Shown: piece by piece, positions 59,601 through 64,000 of the stretch | Numbering within the stretch: position 1 is the stretch's first letter | How the letters are laid out: every line of letters begins with the position of its first letter | Assembly (NCBI GenBank): GCA_024138025.1 | Contig: JAMXBD010001106.1 | Span: 1 to 64,000, forward strand | DNA: 64,000 nt | Direction: 5' to 3' | Source: Combretum micranthum | Lineage: Eukaryota; Streptophyta; Magnoliopsida; Myrtales; Combretaceae | Program-made: the position numbers and the translations under genes | The notes under the pieces: model-generated | Told to the model about the DNA's origin: nothing | The model's input: the letters and a program-made list of their open reading frames with translations, nothing else | The model's database searches: none

Positions 59601-61462
59601 ATACTCAAAGTTTTAAGTACAAAATATATTTTTCCTAAAAGAATCAACTTGAAAATGGACTTTTGTAAATTCGGATTTTTGGAAACCCCATAGTAAAAGA
59701 CCCACTTAAAAGTTTATAAATGTGGATTTTATTAAAGAAATAAAGGCCTTAGGATATAACTAATATAAGGGTCAAAATTTCTTTAAACAAAATAGAGTTT
59801 TCCCAAAGAAAATCCTTGTAATATGTAGGTGTAGTCAAGTGTAGGAAATTTACTTACTAAACATTGGTATAAAGTGGTTTCTAAGAAAAGTTTATTTTTA
59901 AAAATCTTTAAATCCAAAAAGTTGTAAGAACATAGACTCATTAAAGTTCACATCATGACATTCATGATAGGAAAATCATTACCATTGCATTTAGTATCAT
60001 TTTATACTTAGGAATCTCAAATGCATTCATGAAAACCGCATTTTTGGAATTGATAAACCCGCTGTACAGATCTGATCCCTCAATTCCGAGGCTTAGATGT
60101 TTTCAAAACTTAATTTAAACTTCATATTTAGAAAGCTCTTCCGAAGTAGATAGAAATCGATATAAGATTTGCGAGATTCCGAGTTAAAATGACCAAGTTA
60201 TGGCCGTTTTAAGTTGGAATTCCCGCTTAGGATGCGAATTACGAATTTGATCAGTTCGTATGAAGTCGTTGGATTAGTTTGAGTTGAAATACTTATTAGA
60301 GTATTTATTCCTTTTTAGGTTATCCCGAGTTCGACGATTCCCTACCACCGGACTATTATTACTAGAAGACCGGTGATCCAATGGCTGAGTGAGTTTTCTC
60401 CTTGTTTGTTACCTTGATTGTGCTTGTAATTAGTCGCATTAGAATTTTAGGAACAAGATAAAAATCGATATGAATGGGGATGGGGTATATGATGAGACTA
60501 TGATGAATGTATGCCAAGGAATACTAAAGCATATCGAAACCACGATTTGATTGGATAACTGCATGGTTCATATTATTTATGTGTATGATATTGCCTGGTC
60601 ACTCTAAAGAATGTATAAATATTTTGACCTAAGCAAAAAGTAAATTGATCATGCATCGCATCGGACATATTGCATTTGGTAGAGTGCTACTCCTACGCAG
60701 GTCGATCGGTATGGTCCGTTGATTGCCTCGTTTGAATAACGAGCCCGGTGCCAGAGCTCATTCTAGGGTACTAAGGCGCATGTGGACGCATCCTTGGATG
60801 AGCCTAGCCGAGTCGAGTGCTAAGAGCCAGGGCTTGGGGACTAGCAGCGGTCGTGTAGACTCAATACCATTCCTAACCCAAGATACGGAGGGCGTAAATC
60901 CGTTCTGTGTGTGGGTTCCGGTTACCCATGCATAATTGCTTGCTCACGTGTTTGTTCATGCATAGCATATGATTGATAAATAACTTGTTGTTATGGTACG
61001 AAATTAAGGGAATTCTCACTAAGCTAGTGTAGCTTATACCCCAATAGTTGTTTAAATGAGCAGGTTATTCCAAGAAAGCTAAGTGGGGACCGAGATGGTT
61101 GAAGTCAAGAATAACTTCGGGATCCCGGCAAGATATAAGAATGCTTGAAGTTTTTGGCTAAGCTTTACGATTTGCTTTGTAATAGTTTTATGTAGTGAAG
61201 TTTTGGGATGAATGTAATTGAAGTTTGATGAACTGTATTTTGAAGTATAGTGTTTTGTATTTGGAGTATAGTGGATTGTATTTCCTTTACATTGTTACTC
61301 AATTGTATCAACATAAAATGTATCATTCCGATTTGTCTCCTTTATGTGTTAGACGCCTTGTACATAGTATGGAAGCCTTCGCGTGACTGAGGTGGTCATT
61401 CTTAGGCTTTAATATTGTGTACGGCGGACTGACACGTTTAGGGTACCCTTCGGAGCGTGACA
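56660..61462 (+). mobile_element. Family-C solo LTR C3 (4,803 bp), inside 5' LTR of E
   Basis: Starts TGTAAGCCCCGG and ends GGAGCGTGACA. Flanked by GTTCC (56655-56659) and GATCC (61463-61467), a 5-bp duplication with one mismatch; the undisturbed LTR of E reads GATCC at this place. Carries TATATATA at 58650, a CT-rich leader, the repeated module near 59270-59900 and the conserved 3' segment near 60650-60900. No internal region, so a solo LTR. Confidence 0.92.
58650..58657 (+). promoter_or_regulatory. TATA-like box of solo LTR C3
   Basis: TATATATA followed by CTACTTTTTCTCTCTCC, at the same place as in C1 and C5. Confidence 0.5.
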
Positions 61463-63163
61463 GATCCCACAAGGATTTACTAACTACTAGACAATTATCG
61501 ACTAATACTAATATCTAGGCAATTGATCTTTTTCAAAATGATTAAGTTAAACTAACTTATCTAACTAATTAACTATATGAAATGCAATGAGCTTTTAAAG
61601 AGAGGGAGATGATGAACAGTGTGGGAAGGAACAGAATCCACTTTAAACTATTGCTAATCAACTTGAACTCATGTTATAATGATAATTAGATTCATGAACA
61701 TTCATAAGAAATTGTCAAGATTTAAAAACAAAGTTTGAAAACCTTTTTAACCATAAAACAATTCAACAACTTCCGTTAAAATAAATCATTAGTGGAATCA
61801 AAAGTACAATTATAAATCTTCCGATTCTACAATTGACTAATACTTTATATTAAAATCTCCTAATTCCTTAGTGAGAAATCAACATAAAACATTGCATTAA
61901 TATTCATGGACAATTTCTAAATTAGATTAAACTACGCCGCTTCCGCAATTGCAATTTAATCTCAATTTATGAATTCATGTGAATACTAATTTCCCTTCCA
62001 AGTTGTTAGAATTCTTATACACCAAAAATATGATGAATAATCAGAATTCAATATGAATATTTCATGATTCTAAATATCTTATAACATGGATTCAAAAATC
62101 ATCTTAGTATGTTTAAAGCTTCATCAACTTCTCACAAAAAGAATTTAGCTACTCATGAATGATGATTCAACAATCAAATAAGAAATTGCAAATGATTTCA
62201 TTATGATCAGAATATTCAAGTATATGAATTGCATAAAAAGAATAAGATTAGAAATCACCAATTCAAAATACTAAAGCTTCACTTGCAAATCTTGTAAATC
62301 TTCAAATCTCTTCAAAATCTCTTATGAAATGCCTATTCTAAATATTCTAAAGCTACTTGTAGTATTGGATATTTGGTTACTTGGATGATTCTGAATGTGA
62401 GGGGAAGACCCCCTATTTATAGGAAAAATTTCGTGAAAAACAATTAATGAACTTTGCTGTTTCTCAATGTACGCCGGCCGTTATGGATCCTACGCCGGCG
62501 GCATACAGGCGGCGTATCTTCAAATTGTTCTTTGCGCAGGCAGTGCACTGGCAGCCTTCAATATCTGTTACAATGTAGGCCGCTTTAACGCCGGCGGCTT
62601 TGAACGTAGATCTAGCCGGCGTATGTAGTCAGAAATGAAGCGTTGGGTAGATTTATAACGAACGCCGTCACAAGGCCGGCGGCTATAACACCGGCGTAGG
62701 CATTCCAACAGATGTGTTGCTTCATTTTCCTTCAAGTGTTGGATATCTTCATGTCTCTTCAATTCTTCCATGTACACTGTCTCAAAGCCGGCGGCTTTCA
62801 TGCCGGCTTATAATGTAACTCCTTCAAAGTTGGTGATGTTTCAGTTCTGGGCTGCCGGCCTTCATTTACGCTGGCTTCTTCATCTTCTACGCCGGCAGCT
62901 TTAAGGCGGCTTTGAATGTTGTTTAACTTATGCTGGGCAAAGCTGGCCGTGCTGCAACGGCCTTGGATTTTACGCCGTCTGAAAGCCGGCAGCTTTCAAT
63001 GCTGAATTGCCGGCCTTGACTTCAATTTTTCCTCTTTTTACTTCAAATTCACTTGTTTTGATTTCTTTATCTAAATTAGTCCTGAAACATAAAATTTAAT
63101 CAAAACAAATATCCATTCTATCTCAATTGATTATTAAGATTTGTACAAAATATGATCTTATCA
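61463..63163 (-). repeat. Element E, 5' LTR, outer part with promoter
   Basis: Resumes after C3 and ends GATCTTATCA before TATAA. Coding-strand TATA box at 62414-62421 in CCTATAAATAGGGGG. The GCC-box array upstream keeps four exact AGCCGCC sites (62593-62599, 62678-62684, 62790-62796, 62905-62911), two fewer than the 3' LTR; two others carry single-base changes near 62500 and 62990. Solo LTR C3 lies downstream of the TATA box in the transcribed part, so it would interrupt the leader RNA. Confidence 0.92.
62414..62421 (-). promoter_or_regulatory. TATA box of E promoter (5' LTR)
   Basis: TATAAATA on the coding strand, identical in context to the 3' LTR copy. This is the copy that would drive element transcription. 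Confidence 0.7.
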
Positions 63164-64000
63164 TATAACGCCCGGGTATGGTGGGAATCGAAACGAAGGA
63201 GTTTGGCACCCCCGATTAGCTGGGAGACCTTTCGCAGGGAGTTCCTAGAGAAATATTTCCCTGCCAGCCTCCGAGTGAGGTATAGCGCAGATTTCTTACA
63301 TGTGAGACAAAGAGGCAGAACGATTGAGCAGTACGAGACGGAATTCAATCATCTGCTGCAATATGATCCTGAATCATACAAGAACAATGAGGAACTGCAA
63401 AACAAGTATTCTTGGAAGGTCTCGATGAAGACCTAAGGGTAAAGATACAGGAATCTGGGTTGCCAACCTATCTTGAGGTAATTGAGAAGGCCCGGTTGAT
63501 TGAAGGGGCCAAGAAGAGGAAGTATGTTGAATCGGACAAAAGAGTGTTCGAAAAAAGGCACTTTGACGCCTCCAGCTCAAGCTATAAAGGGAAAAGATTC
63601 AAGCCTTACCATGGTTTTAAGGATAACCATGGTGGAAAGTTCAACCAAACCAAGCCCAACATTTCCTGTTGGAAGTGCAAAGGAAGCCACTACCCAAGAC
63701 AATGCCCACAGCTGAAGGGCAAGTGCTTCTTCTGTGGCGAGGCAGGCCATCTAGTCTATGCTTGCCCAAAGAAGATGGCAATAACCTGCTACCTTTGTAA
63801 GGAAAAGGCCCACGTAACCTCCGAGTGCCCTCAACGGAAAAGTGTGGCTACCCGGCCTTATGGAAATCCGGGAAGTGATAACACCCCACGATCTGGTAGC
63901 AAGGGTGGAAGTCGCACAGCTTCGGCCATGCATGGGATGTGGATGTACAACTTTGAAGGCCAATGGATGATCGAGGATGATGAGGAGGAAGGCATGGAGC
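63164..64000 (+). pseudogene. gag: Element C5 gag, 3' part with zinc knuckles
   Basis: Begins with the second copy of TATAA, then NARVWWESKRRSLAPP, ETFRREFLEKYFPASL and TIEQYETEFNHLLQYDPESYK. One frameshift occurs near 63400. The frame then continues with a basic linker and three zinc knuckles: CWKCKGSHYPRQC, CFFCGEAGHLVYAC and CYLCKEKAHVTSEC. All three are intact here, unlike in A. An acidic tail (DDEEEGME) is reached at the window edge, so the gag-pol junction is just outside. Confidence 0.88.

Larger units (their letters stand above)
45260..63163 (-). mobile_element. Element E: Athila-like Ty3/gypsy element with env-like ORF
   Basis: Minus orientation, flanked by the exact duplication TATAA. 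LTR termini are TGATGTGCTGTGAT and GATCTTATCA (plus strand). PBS for tRNA-Asp. Order on the coding strand: 5' LTR (split by C3), PBS, gag, PR, RT, RNaseH, IN, a GC-rich array, env-like ORF, PPT, 3' LTR. Without C3 it is about 13.1 kb. PBS type, RT style (FMDDFSVFG) and the extra ORF after pol fit the Athila lineage. The two LTRs are similar: three transitions in their first 95 aligned bases. Many frameshifts in coding regions. Confidence 0.93.
39372..64000 (+). mobile_element. Element C5: family-C gypsy element, 5' part, split by E
   Basis: Plus orientation. LTR 39372-42815, tRNA-Met PBS 42824-42836, pre-gag ORF region 42943-44167, gag 44871-45259 continued at 63169-64000. The right half is outside the window, so the second LTR and the target duplication (candidate ATAAT, 39367-39371) cannot be checked. 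Gag resembles that of A and B (same capsid motifs and zinc-knuckle order), so family C is also chromovirus-like. It is the only copy in the window showing what the family-C solo LTRs once enclosed. Confidence 0.88.

Overview
The window looks like heterochromatic nuclear DNA of a flowering plant, probably a dicot. It is AT-rich and made almost entirely of nested Ty3/gypsy LTR retrotransposons. No intact host gene, tRNA, rRNA or CRISPR array was recognised. LTR ends, 5-bp target duplications (TSDs), primer binding sites (PBS) and polypurine tracts (PPT) could be read directly, so most of the insertion history can be ordered. Family labels (Tekay/Del-like chromovirus, Athila-like) come from protein motifs and PBS type, not from a database search.

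Layout. (1) 1-703 is an unassigned flank. (2) An LTR of family C (C4, minus) starts at 704 and resumes at 38650-39371. (3) C4 is split by element A (2737-38649, minus), a Tekay-like chromovirus with 3.6-kb LTRs, tRNA-Met PBS, a pre-gag ORF, gag, PR-RT-RNaseH-IN and a chromodomain. (4) The upstream LTR of A is split by a related element B (14418-36833, minus, TSD ACGCC). (5) B is split by two solo LTRs of family C in opposite orientations: C1 (19308-23606, +, TSD TCCAA) and C2 (27370-32378, -, TSD GTAAT). (6) C4 is also interrupted at 39372 by element C5 (+), a family-C element with LTR, PBS, pre-gag ORF and gag that runs off the right edge. (7) The gag of C5 is split by E (45260-63163, minus, TSD TATAA), an Athila-like element with tRNA-Asp PBS, gag-pol and a separate env-like ORF. 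(8) The upstream LTR of E is split by a third family-C solo LTR, C3 (56660-61462, +). Nesting reaches four levels on both sides.

How the parts work together. Every element has the usual order LTR, PBS, gag, PR, RT, RNaseH, IN, PPT, LTR. All coding regions carry frameshifts or stop codons, so none looks autonomous. Four features go beyond the standard plan. A and B show a short intron-like segment with strong splice signals between gag and protease. A, B and C5 share a pre-gag ORF that resembles part of a Gag. The env-like ORF of E begins 2 nt after a strong 3' splice site. Arrays of GCC-box motifs (AGCCGCC) sit upstream of the TATA box in the LTR of E, again upstream of its env-like ORF, and in the LTRs of the unrelated elements A and B. 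The family-C LTRs also contain a degenerate internal repeat with near-nucleosomal spacing and stacked copies of their own start motif.
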